DNA of 64,000 bases. Source: an uncultured Treponema sp. (GTDB taxonomy: Bacteria > Spirochaetota > Spirochaetia > Treponematales > Treponemataceae). A program made the position numbers and the translations under genes. Below, one piece after another: positions 34,142 through 42,199 of this stretch; within the stretch, counting starts at the first letter, position 1; the number at the start of each line of letters is the position of its first letter. Location of the stretch: positions 1-64,000 of the forward strand of contig CAMKEG010000005.1 in assembly GCA_946411505.1 (NCBI GenBank). The letters run 5' to 3'. The notes under the pieces were generated by a model. It was not told the DNA's origin. It searched no databases and was given only the letters and a program-made list of their open reading frames with translations.

Positions 34142-35530
34142 ATGTGCATAGTCTTTAAAAGTGTATTTGTAAGGCGAGTTTTTGGGCTCGCCTTTTTTTT
34201 CTTTTTTCTCATTTTCTTTAATAACGGCAGCCTTTTCGCGCAAACATATGTAACAAACAACGGAATCATCATGGAGCGCATTTCTGACGAAGACGTCAAG
34301 GAAGTTGAGCGCTTGAACGAAGAGGCCGAGATTGAGGACGAGTTGGAGCGCGAACGTTTGGCCGAATTGAACGCGGCCAACGCGGAAGACATTGAGGAAG
34401 CCGACGCCATAGACGATTTGTTCGGAGAGGAGTCTGAAGGCGACGTTGACGCTCCTGTCACCACTCCCACAACTGAAATCGTAAAGGTTGACGCCAAGAA
34501 CAAGCCTGTGGAGTTTAGCGGAGACTTAAACGCGGAACTGGGCGGATACCTTTGGTTCTATCCTTGGGAAAGCACAAAGCCGCTTGCCACTTTCAGCAAC
34601 ATTTTAAAGTTCATTGGACGCCCCAGAACGGACTTTTATGTTTACGGCTCATTTTTGACGCAGTTTCCCGCTATGGACTTTGGCGTTTACGAGCTTTATT
34701 TTGACTACACATTGTTTGGAACGGCCGACATAAGCGCCGGCAAGCGCGACATTTCTTGGAGCCTTTCACGAATGTTGGTGACAAATATCATTGACGAAAA
34801 ATGTTCGGTGATTTCCGCGGAAGACGCCGCCAACAAGCCCAAGAGAAAAACCACTGACTCAAAGTTTACCTTGTCCGCGACTGTTCCGATTTTGTCTTAT
34901 GGCTCGATAAAAGGCTTGGCTCAATACGAGAGCAACGCAATCGAGACTGAGATGCCGGACTATGTTTCTCTTTGCGGAAAGCTTGAGGGCAACATCGGCA
35001 AATTTTCTGTCAGCGTTTTGGGAAAGCGATGGGCAAAGGCTGACACCAAGGGATTCGACCCTTGCGTCGGAATGGAAGTCATTTCAACTTTGCTCGGACA
35101 AAATTCCAACATGTTTGTCCAGTGCTTGGCGCACATTTCTCCGGCCTCTTGCAGAATCAGCCGCACAAAGTGGACCGCGGGAATTTATAAGTATTTTGAA
35201 AATCCAATCATGCTTGGCCTTTCGTTTGAGTACCAAGGAATATGGGGCAGCAAAGAAATTTCCGTCGACGGAACAATCGGCCAATTTAAGGGAATCCAAC
35301 ATTTGTTCGCGGCCGAAATCGGTTGGTCGCGCTTTCTCTTGTCAAAGAAATGGACTTTTGGATGCAAGTGGTTTCACGACACAGGAAACAAGTATGGAAC
35401 TGTTTTTCCTGTCATAGTGATTGAGGAAATTCTTCCGCACCTTGACTTTAAGACGTCCGCGCCTGTCTATTACGGCAGCCAAGAAAAGTACGGCCTTATA
35501 TTTGAGTTGGTCTTGAAGCTTAAGTACTAG
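34142..35530 (+). CDS. Exported protein, probable outer-membrane beta-barrel, last gene of the Lol-like operon
   Basis: A 462-residue protein that I do not recognise by name. A Phe-rich signal peptide ending GSLFAQ is followed by a very acidic helical segment (about 40-100, Glu/Asp/Ala-rich, likely coiled coil). From about 120 a series of beta strands with aromatic girdle residues runs to a C-terminal ELVLKLKY, suggesting a barrel. The ATG directly follows the upstream stop with no SD, so translation depends on coupling or on a later start. A terminator-like hairpin lies inside the signal-peptide codons. It could be the outer-membrane component served by the Lol-like system. Confidence 0.65.
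   Translation: MCIVFKSVFVRRVFGLAFFFFFLIFFNNGSLFAQTYVTNNGIIMERISDEDVKEVERLNEEAEIEDELERERLAELNAANAEDIEEADAIDDLFGEESEGDVDAPVTTPTTEIVKVDAKNKPVEFSGDLNAELGGYLWFYPWESTKPLATFSNILKFIGRPRTDFYVYGSFLTQFPAMDFGVYELYFDYTLFGTADISAGKRDISWSLSRMLVTNIIDEKCSVISAEDAANKPKRKTTDSKFTLSATVPILSYGSIKGLAQYESNAIETEMPDYVSLCGKLEGNIGKFSVSVLGKRWAKADTKGFDPCVGMEVISTLLGQNSNMFVQCLAHISPASCRISRTKWTAGIYKYFENPIMLGLSFEYQGIWGSKEISVDGTIGQFKGIQHLFAAEIGWSRFLLSKKWTFGCKWFHDTGNKYGTVFPVIVIEEILPHLDFKTSAPVYYGSQEKYGLIFELVLKLKY
34171..34200 (+). terminator. Terminator-like hairpin inside the signal-peptide coding region
   Basis: AAGGCGAG (34171-34178) pairs perfectly with CTCGCCTT (34187-34194) and runs into eight T residues, then more T-rich sequence. 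These T residues encode the Phe run of the signal peptide. The layout allows read-through or attenuation between the LolA-like gene and its neighbour. Confidence 0.65.
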
Positions 35531-35533
35531 CTT

Positions 35534-36277
35534 TTATTTTTTTTCGTAGTCTTGGCCGGTGACGACGCCGTCCTTGATGTGGATTACGTGGTCGCTCATG
35601 CTTACGATTTTTTGGTCGTGGGTTGAGAAGACAAAAGTTGTGTTCAATTCCTTGTTGAGTTTTTTCATCAATTGAAGTATTTGGTCGCCGTTCTTTGAGT
35701 CAAGGTTGGCGGTGGGTTCGTCGGCCATGATTACAGGCGCCTTTGCGCTTAGGGCGCGGGCAATCGCTACGCGCTGGCGCTGGCCGCCGGAAAGTTCAGC
35801 CGGCTTGTGGTTTTTCCAGTCGGTGAGGCCGACAGTCTCAATCAAATAGTCCACCCATTCGCCGGCTTCCTTTGCGCTCATCGCGCGGTTTTGAGGAAGG
35901 CGGCCAAGCTTTAGGGGCAGCTCCACGTTTTCGCGGACGTTGAGAACTTGAATCAAGTTGAAGTTTTGGAAAATAAAGCCAAGGTTAAGGCGGCGCAATT
36001 CCGTCATGTGGCGGTCAAGGCTTGAGGGAATTGATTTTATGCTGGCCAAGTTGCGGTCGCCGTAGACGTCTGTTCCGTCAACGATGATTTTTCCGCTTGT
36101 AGGCAAGTCGATAAGGCCCATCAAGTTAAGGAGGGTTGACTTTCCGGAACCGGAGGGACCCGAAATGGACGCAAATTCGCCGGCATTTATGGAGAATGTC
36201 GCCTCTTGAACGGCGCGCACGGAGATTTTTCCCATTTGGTAGATTTTGCTGACGTTTTGCAATTCCAATATAGCCAT
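35534..36277 (-). CDS. lolD: ABC transporter ATPase, LolD/MacB type
   Basis: A 247-residue nucleotide-binding subunit: Walker [10 protein letters not shown] (near 40), Q-loop [12 protein letters not shown], signature [15 protein letters not shown], Walker [15 protein letters not shown] and H-loop FSTHD. The MacB/LolD subfamily pairs with FtsX-type permeases, so it most likely powers the two permeases at 30541 and 32022 even though it is convergent with that operon, with stops 3 bp apart. A TTGAAT-17-TATACT promoter ends eight bases before the ATG, predicting a leaderless transcript independent of the permeases. Confidence 0.93.
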   Translation of the reverse strand: MAILELQNVSKIYQMGKISVRAVQEATFSINAGEFASISGPSGSGKSTLLNLMGLIDLPTSGKIIVDGTDVYGDRNLASIKSIPSSLDRHMTELRRLNLGFIFQNFNLIQVLNVRENVELPLKLGRLPQNRAMSAKEAGEWVDYLIETVGLTDWKNHKPAELSGGQRQRVAIARALSAKAPVIMADEPTANLDSKNGDQILQLMKKLNKELNTTFVFSTHDQKIVSMSDHVIHIKDGVVTGQDYEKK

Positions 36278-36284
36278 AGGATAA

Positions 36285-36314
36285 TAGTATAGCGCTTTTT
36301 GGGAATGTATTCAA
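36285..36314 (-). promoter_or_regulatory. lolD promoter (leaderless)
   Basis: On the minus strand TTGAAT, 17 nt, TATACT, then eight bases to the ATG. No SD. Coordinates are accurate to about one base. Confidence 0.65.
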
Positions 36315-36332
36315 TAGTTATGTTCGGCAAGC

Positions 36333-36487
36333 AAAAAAACGCGCGAAGGAGCGGGGCGGCTTGCGGAAACACTCTGTTTGCGCCTGCCGCAAAAGCGGCA
36401 GCGCGCAATAGTTTCAAGCGCAAACAGCGTGTAGCGACGCTAGCTAGCGGTTCCGCAACGCCGCAGCCGCGACTGGGAGCGTTTTTG
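36333..36487. repeat. AAAAACGC-bounded intergenic repeat element
   Basis: It begins AAAAAAACGCGCGAAGGAGC, about 90% identical over 40 bp to 50254 onward, and ends with GACTGGGAGCGTTTTT, matching the end at 50472. The ends are inverted repeats (AAAAACGC/GCGTTTTT). The interior differs between copies and holds further small palindromes. It fills most of the 285-bp gap between lolD and glyS. Confidence 0.65.
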
Positions 36488-36496
36488 TTTTCTGTA

Positions 36497-36525
36497 TTGA
36501 AACAATCCATTGATTTTGTTATACT
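36497..36525 (+). promoter_or_regulatory. glyS promoter
   Basis: TTGAAA (36497-36502), 17 nt, TATACT (36520-36525). The leader is about 30 nt and contains GGAG 9 bases before the ATG at 36563. Confidence 0.7.
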
Positions 36526-36562
36526 AATTTAATTATAACTTAATGAAATTGGAGTAATTTAT

Positions 36563-38011
36563 ATGGCTAACCAAACAGGACACGAATGCACTTTGGACAA
36601 AATCATTTCTTTGTGCAAACGCAGGGGATTTGTATATCAGGCTTCGGAAATTTACGGCGGACAGGCCGGCGCGTGGGATTACGGCCCGCTCGGAGTGAAC
36701 TTTAAGCGCAACATTCAAAACGAATGGTGGCATTACATGACGCAGCTGCGCGACGACGTTGTTGGCCTTGACAGCGCGATTTTCCAGCACCACAAGACTT
36801 GGGTTGCCAGCGGCCACGTCGCGCACTTTTCAGACCCGATGATTGACTGCACCGAATGCAACGCCAGGTTCCGTGCCGACCAGTTGATTGAAGACTATTG
36901 CCATTCCCACAACGAAAAGACGGACAAGCCCGTTGACACGATGAGCCACGAAGAGATGAAGGCCTTCATCGACGCCAAAATCAACTGCCCGACATGCGGA
37001 AGCAAAAACCGCAAGTACACGGACGTTCGCGAGTTCAACCTTATGTTCAAGACATACCAAGGCCCCGTAGCCGACGACTCGCACTTGATTTACCTTCGCC
37101 CTGAAACTTGCCAGGGAATTTTCACCGACTTCAAGAACATCGTTCAGTCTTCAAGAATGAAGCTTCCCTTTGGCGTGGCTCAGGTTGGAAAGTCCTTCCG
37201 CAACGAAATCATCTTTAAGAACTTTATTTTCCGCACTTGCGAATTTGAGCAGATGGAGATGGAGTACTTCTGCAAGCCCGGAACGGACGACGGAATCTTT
37301 GAGGACTGGCGCAAGTACCGCTGGGCCTTCTACCTTAAGTACGGCATCGCCGAAAAGAACTTGCAGTGGCACCACCACGACAAGCTGGCCCACTACGCCA
37401 AGGACGCCTACGACATTCAGTACAACTTCCCGATCGGCTTTGAGGAAATCGAAGGCATCCACAACCGCACCGACTTTGACCTTAGCCAGCACACAAAGAC
37501 AAGCGGAAAGGACATGTCATACATCGACCAGGAAGACGGAAACAAGAGCTACACGCCCTATGTCATCGAGACTTCGGCCGGCTTGAACAGAAACTTCTTG
37601 GCCTTTATGTGCGAAGCCTACGAGGAGCAGAACGTTGGAAAGGACGGCGCCGAAGACTACCGCACTGTCCTTCACTTGCATCCAAAGCTGGCTCCGATAA
37701 CAGTCGCGGTTCTTCCGTTGATGAAAAAGGACGGACTTGCCGAACGCGCCAAGGAAATCCAGCACACGCTTAAGGAAGAGTTCGCCACTGACTTTGACGT
37801 TTCAGGAACTGTCGGAAAGCGCTACCGCCGCCAGGACGAGGTTGGAACTCCTTTCTGCGTAACAATCGACTACGACACAATCACAAAGGATTCGCCCAAC
37901 TTTGACACAGTCACAGTCCGCGACCGCGACAGCATGGAACAGGCTCGCGTAAAGGTAAGCGAGTTGACTTCATACATCCAAAACGCGATCCGCAACTACA
38001 AGCGTATCTAA
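36563..38011 (+). CDS. glyS: Glycyl-tRNA synthetase, homodimeric type
   Basis: A 482-residue class II synthetase of the alpha2 (eukaryote/archaeal/Gram-positive) type rather than the two-subunit form. Typical segments are YGGQAGAWDYGPLGVNFKRNI near the N-terminus, RPETCQGIFTDFKN (about 175), FRNEI motif 2 (SFRNEIIFKNFIFRTCEFEQMEMEYF) and the C-terminal anticodon domain starting near LHPKLAPITVAVLPL. CTECN and CPTCGSKN supply possible zinc Cys. The TAA is within a 13-bp hairpin whose loop is the SD of the next gene. Confidence 0.96.
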   Translation: MANQTGHECTLDKIISLCKRRGFVYQASEIYGGQAGAWDYGPLGVNFKRNIQNEWWHYMTQLRDDVVGLDSAIFQHHKTWVASGHVAHFSDPMIDCTECNARFRADQLIEDYCHSHNEKTDKPVDTMSHEEMKAFIDAKINCPTCGSKNRKYTDVREFNLMFKTYQGPVADDSHLIYLRPETCQGIFTDFKNIVQSSRMKLPFGVAQVGKSFRNEIIFKNFIFRTCEFEQMEMEYFCKPGTDDGIFEDWRKYRWAFYLKYGIAEKNLQWHHHDKLAHYAKDAYDIQYNFPIGFEEIEGIHNRTDFDLSQHTKTSGKDMSYIDQEDGNKSYTPYVIETSAGLNRNFLAFMCEAYEEQNVGKDGAEDYRTVLHLHPKLAPITVAVLPLMKKDGLAERAKEIQHTLKEEFATDFDVSGTVGKRYRRQDEVGTPFCVTIDYDTITKDSPNFDTVTVRDRDSMEQARVKVSELTSYIQNAIRNYKRI

Positions 38012-38036
38012 AAAATGCAGGAGGCATTTTTTAGAT
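38006..38036 (+). repeat. Hairpin joining glyS stop and the SD/start of the next gene
   Basis: Arms 38006-38018 and 38024-38036 are perfect 13-mers. The left arm contains the glyS TAA, the loop is AGGAG, and the right arm runs into the ATG at 38035. The SD of the reductase gene is thus displayed in the loop while stop and start are paired. Confidence 0.85.
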
Positions 38037-38790
38037 GGATTACGTTGGGTTGGGAAAATCAAACTTAATGGCAAGCCGCGTCGGCTTTGGCGCGATGTCC
38101 TTAAAGGACATCGAAAGCGAGGAAGACGCGGCGATTCTCGTTCACAAGGCCTACGACGCCGGCGTGAATTTTTTTGACATTTCGCACACGGTTCCCGAAA
38201 GCGAAAAGCGCCTTGGAGCCTGCCTGCACGGAATCCGCCAAAATGTGATTCTTAGCACAAAGGCTTGCGTTTTGGACGCGCGCTCGCTTTCCGAAGACTT
38301 GGAGGCCAGCCTTGACGCCTTGCAGACCGACTACGTTGACTTGTTCCAATACGAAGTTGACGAAAAGGGCTTGGCCGACTTTGACGAGATTTGCGCGCAA
38401 ATGAAGCGCTTGCAGGAACGCAAAAAAATCCGCCATTTTGGCCTTGCGACAGAAAATTTGGACATCGTGCAAAAGGCCTTGGACTTTGGACTTTTTGAAA
38501 CGGTTCAAGCTCCCTTCAACATCTTGGTTGACGGAGAAGGCGAGCGGCTTGCGCGCCAGGCCGCCCAAAAAGACATCGGCTTTGTGGCGATGAAACCCCT
38601 TTACGGCGGCTTGGTGCAAAACACGCCGCTCGCTTTGGGCTACCTTTACCAGTTTGAAAACGTAGTTCCCCTTTGGGGTGTCAGAAACCTTGAAGAGCTG
38701 GAACAGATTCTTTACTTTAACGACCATCCGCCGGTAATCGACGAGCAGTTCAAGGCGGAAGTTGAAAAGGTCCGCGACTTCTTTAATTAA
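38035..38790 (+). CDS. Aldo/keto reductase family protein with altered catalytic residues
   Basis: A 251-residue TIM-barrel protein of the AKR family, shorter than usual (about 280-330). GFGAMSLKD, AGVNFFDISHTVPESEKRLG and RKKIRHFGLATEN match the fold. The usual catalytic Tyr after the Asp (D-x-x-x-x-Y) is replaced in DISHTVPESE, and the His of the DLxxxH strand is replaced in DYVDLFQYEVD; the Lys (STKA) remains. Reductase activity is therefore doubtful. It is coupled to glyS by the hairpin described and may have a regulatory or salvage role. Confidence 0.82.
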   Translation: MDYVGLGKSNLMASRVGFGAMSLKDIESEEDAAILVHKAYDAGVNFFDISHTVPESEKRLGACLHGIRQNVILSTKACVLDARSLSEDLEASLDALQTDYVDLFQYEVDEKGLADFDEICAQMKRLQERKKIRHFGLATENLDIVQKALDFGLFETVQAPFNILVDGEGERLARQAAQKDIGFVAMKPLYGGLVQNTPLALGYLYQFENVVPLWGVRNLEELEQILYFNDHPPVIDEQFKAEVEKVRDFFN

Positions 38791-38838
38791 AACTTTAATT
38801 TGCCGCAAGCCCAAAAATCGCGGGCGGCCGGCGGCGGT

Positions 38839-40101
38839 CTACTCGTCTTCGCTTATTCCCAAAGACTTTAAAACGTCGGAAACTTCCTGCTGGTTCAATA
38901 CGCGGACAACCTTGTTAGAGGCTTCGTCCGTTTCAACGGTTCGCGGGTCGCCGTCCGCCGCCTTTTCGCCAAGAATTTGCGCGATTGGGTGCTTTGGGTC
39001 GTCCGGCTTTGTGTCTGTGATTTGCGCGATTTTTCCGTTGGCCAAGTAAACGTAGACGCCAATCGGGAAAACTGAGAACGAGTAAAGAAGCGCCTTGATG
39101 ACGTTTTCGTCATACTGCTTGCTTGAGTTTCGCAAGATTTCAAGCATCGCTTCGTATTTGGGGCGGGCGCTTCTATAATGGCGCGGCGCGGTAATCGCCT
39201 CAAAGGCGCAGGCGACGGCGATGATTTTTGCGTATGTTGAAATGTCGTCGGCGGCGATATGGCGCGGATAGCCGGAGCCGTTTTCCTTTTCGTGGTGCTC
39301 CAAAACCGCGCGCTGGATTGGAAGGGGAAATCCGACTTCCTTTACAAGCTCGTAGCCCAAAATCGGATGGCTGGCAAGCTTGGCTTTTTCCTGTGGCTGC
39401 AATTTTTTGTCCGTTATGTAAAGCTGGGGCGGCAAGCGCAGCATTCCGATTTCATGCAAAATGCAGGCCTCGCCCAATTCCACCATTTGGTTGAACTGCA
39501 AGCGCAGCCTTGCGCCGATTGTCAAGGCGATTACGGTTGAGCGCATCGCGTGGTTAACCAAGAATTTTTTGTCGGTTTGTTCGGCCCTTGGATTTATTCG
39601 GAGGACAAAACGGCGGTTTTCACGGACAAAGATTATAAGCTCCTGGACAATTTTTGCCAATTCTTCTTTGTCAATTTCCTTGTGGGTGGCGTAATGCGTG
39701 TACAGCGATTCAATGTAATCGCTGTATTTTTGGTATACCTTGTGGGCCATTTCAAGGCGCGAGGCTTCCGTGTTCAATGTTTGGATTAGCTTTGTGGCGT
39801 CCTTTATGCTGTCGTTGAGCTCGGAATTTTTTTTGGCGCGCTCTTTCGCGCGTTCGCTTTCTTCGGCTTGTGTTTCCGAGATGATGTCGTCGGTGTCGCG
39901 GTTGATTATGTCTTTGTCTTGCGTGCCGTCGTCAATTGTTCCTTCGCATGAAACAGACGAAAAGCCCCATTTTTTCAATTCGTTTATGAGGTCTTGAGTT
40001 ACGGGGTAGCCTTTTCCCAAAACGAGAAATTGTTTGTCGAGAGTCAAGTGTTCTGTAAAAATCAGCGCGGGCTTTAATGCGTTGACTTCAAATGCGTTCA
40101 T
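38839..40101 (-). CDS. HD-GYP domain protein with degenerate HD site
   Basis: A 420-residue protein. The N-terminal 80 residues resemble the small domain that precedes many HD-GYP modules, followed by a coiled coil (about 85-170). The HD-GYP region (about 190-360) contains ILHEIGMLRLP where HDxGK is expected, and HHEKENGSGYP. Loss of the metal-binding Asp and Lys suggests no c-di-GMP phosphodiesterase activity; a c-di-GMP receptor role is possible. It is transcribed toward the reductase gene. Confidence 0.85.
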   Translation of the reverse strand: MNAFEVNALKPALIFTEHLTLDKQFLVLGKGYPVTQDLINELKKWGFSSVSCEGTIDDGTQDKDIINRDTDDIISETQAEESERAKERAKKNSELNDSIKDATKLIQTLNTEASRLEMAHKVYQKYSDYIESLYTHYATHKEIDKEELAKIVQELIIFVRENRRFVLRINPRAEQTDKKFLVNHAMRSTVIALTIGARLRLQFNQMVELGEACILHEIGMLRLPPQLYITDKKLQPQEKAKLASHPILGYELVKEVGFPLPIQRAVLEHHEKENGSGYPRHIAADDISTYAKIIAVACAFEAITAPRHYRSARPKYEAMLEILRNSSKQYDENVIKALLYSFSVFPIGVYVYLANGKIAQITDTKPDDPKHPIAQILGEKAADGDPRTVETDEASNKVVRVLNQQEVSDVLKSLGISEDE

Positions 40102-40120
40102 TCTTTAATGGGCCTCATTC

Positions 40121-40158
40121 AAAAAAAAAGTTGGAAACCTCACACAGCCTCCAACTTT
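40121..40158 (-). terminator. Terminator of the DUF115-ftsI-lepB gene group
   Basis: On the minus strand AAAGTTGGA pairs with TCCAACTTT and runs into nine T residues. It lies about 95 bp after the DUF115 stop, just before the HD-GYP gene's start. Confidence 0.8.
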
Positions 40159-40252
40159 GATGCATTATCAGTTCATACAGACGTCTGGATGTCGTTACGC
40201 CCGTATATTTGAACTCGTTACATTTATATTATCGGGAGCTGTCAAAATTAGT

Positions 40253-42199
40253 TTAGCAGATTTTTAAAAAATCTTCAATTGATTTGGACAATTCAGTGTA
40301 TATGATTTTGCTTTTTACGGCGTTGGCTTGCAGGGGGCTTTTTGGAAAGGGGGTTGCGGAAAAAATCCTTTCCAATTGTCTTGGAGTGGGAAACACCAAT
40401 TCGGCCACGTTCTTCGCCTCGCTTCCCAGAATCTCTTTGTCTATAAGGTCAAGGCCGCCGATTCTCTCTATGGCCCTTCTGTCTCCGCAAAGAATGTCGT
40501 TGCAAAGCGCGATTCCTTTTTTTGCGAGCGAGTCGATTTTTTTTAGGCTGTCTTTAAGCTGGAGCAAAACCGCGCTGAACTTTTCCGTGTCGTAGAACGA
40601 GGCGGCTCGCCCGGCGCGCTCAAAAAATTCTTTTTTTTGTTTTGTGATTTTTGGCCTTTGCAAAAAAAAGTCAAGCGGCGAATGTTCGATTCCTTTTATG
40701 GCAAGGCCCTTTTTTGAAAATGTGAAGGTCTTTGTCTTTGTGTCGTTGGCTATCGTCCTTTCAAACCACCATGCAAAAAGTTTCATTCTTTCGTCGGTGA
40801 TGATTTTTCCGCCGTCGTAATCCAGGCCGGCTTGATTTTTGGCGGAAAAAAGAATTCGCGCGCTTTGGCTTTCCGCGCCGTTAAGTCGGCTTGAATTAAT
40901 GTGGATTCTTTCCTCAAAGGCGCTTCCTTTTATGTGAGTCTGCATGTTTGGGTAGCCCAAGTCCAAGCCGGTCGCGAAAATCTCTTTTGAGCCAATCGCG
41001 CGCGCGAAATCCCAGGCGCTCGTGGCCACCGAGCCGCCCGAAGCCAGCTGGCCTTTTTTGCCAAGCCGCGCCTCGATGTATTTTCCAAGCGGAAAAAGCG
41101 AGGACATCAAGACAATTTGCTTGCAGTCAAATCTAAAGACGCTTGGATAAGCGGCGCTTTCCGCGACCAATATTGACTGGGGCGCGGACAAGCCCGCCAA
41201 ATGAAGGCTTGCCCAATATTGCGGGTCGGTCAAGACTATGAAGTCAGGCTGGACGTTTGCCCTTAAACATGCGCGGAGGGCGGTGTCCACCGCTATTGTA
41301 ACCGCGCGGTCTTTTATTTGCCGCAGATGCGGAAGAATTTCTTCAAGACTAGGGCCGGCGGCAAGCAAGACGCTGGGCAAAGAGCCTTGGCTTTCACAAG
41401 CGGGAAGCGCCGCGTTTGGGCCTTGCGAAAAGTCCGCCGCTCCAAAAAATGCGGCCGCTCCTCCAAGCCGCCGCATCTGTTCTAGGTTGCGCGCGCCGTT
41501 TTTTAGCCACAAGCGGCCAAATTTTTCCAAAGTGTTTGTGTTTACTTGAGCCTTGTCCAACTGCTCCTTGGCGCGCTTGAAAAAGCCGTCGAACCATTCT
41601 TGGGCGCCGGCAGTCTGGGTTTTTTGCGAAAGAATTTTTGCCTTTTCAAAGCCGCCGGCGCATTGGACTAAAGACGCGGCTTGCTCGCAAGTGGCTCCGA
41701 TCGCGAAAAATAATTTTGGAATTTTAAAAAGTTCCGAAAAGTCAAGGCTGGCCAGGGCCGCGAAAAAGCGCTGGGGCTCGGGCTCCAAAATGATGAATGT
41801 TTTTTCGTCGGCGCCTTGGATTTTTGCCGCGGCGTTTGGCAGCCAGCCCAAGCCGATTCCCGCAAAGACAAGAATGTCCTTGCCGTCTTGAAGCGCGGCG
41901 GCGGCGGTTTTTTGGGCTTCGGCTTGCGGATTGTAGTTTGAATGAAGGGCCAAGCCTCCTTCGCTTGCGGTAAGCTCGCCGTTTTTGGCTAGGGAAAAAT
42001 TATAGAACGGAAAGACGCTGTTTAAAAAGGCGGCCCGTTTTTGCGTTTGCGATTGGTCAGAGCTGGCGGAATCTTGGCCTTGATTTGCGTTCTGTGGTTG
42101 GCTTTTTAGAATTTCGGGAATTTGGCTTTCGAGGATTTTTGCCAGCGCGTCGAAGCGTTCCGTGAACAAAGAAAAATTTTCATTCCAAATAGATGTCAA
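40253..42199 (-). CDS. Motility-associated DUF115 (MAF-like) protein
   Basis: A 648-residue cytoplasmic protein of the DUF115/MAF_flag10 family, found near flagellin genes and thought to act in flagellar glycosylation (family knowledge). SVLLAAGPSLEEILPHLRQIKDRAVTIAVDTALRA and VLTDPQYWA contain the family core (about 275-330), a Rossmann-like 6-hydroxymethylpterin-kinase-type domain. Its start overlaps the last 20 bp of ftsI, so the two are transcribed together. No flagellin genes lie in the window. Confidence 0.82.
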   Translation of the reverse strand: MTSIWNENFSLFTERFDALAKILESQIPEILKSQPQNANQGQDSASSDQSQTQKRAAFLNSVFPFYNFSLAKNGELTASEGGLALHSNYNPQAEAQKTAAAALQDGKDILVFAGIGLGWLPNAAAKIQGADEKTFIILEPEPQRFFAALASLDFSELFKIPKLFFAIGATCEQAASLVQCAGGFEKAKILSQKTQTAGAQEWFDGFFKRAKEQLDKAQVNTNTLEKFGRLWLKNGARNLEQMRRLGGAAAFFGAADFSQGPNAALPACESQGSLPSVLLAAGPSLEEILPHLRQIKDRAVTIAVDTALRACLRANVQPDFIVLTDPQYWASLHLAGLSAPQSILVAESAAYPSVFRFDCKQIVLMSSLFPLGKYIEARLGKKGQLASGGSVATSAWDFARAIGSKEIFATGLDLGYPNMQTHIKGSAFEERIHINSSRLNGAESQSARILFSAKNQAGLDYDGGKIITDERMKLFAWWFERTIANDTKTKTFTFSKKGLAIKGIEHSPLDFFLQRPKITKQKKEFFERAGRAASFYDTEKFSAVLLQLKDSLKKIDSLAKKGIALCNDILCGDRRAIERIGGLDLIDKEILGSEAKNVAELVFPTPRQLERIFSATPFPKSPLQANAVKSKIIYTELSKSIEDFLKIC

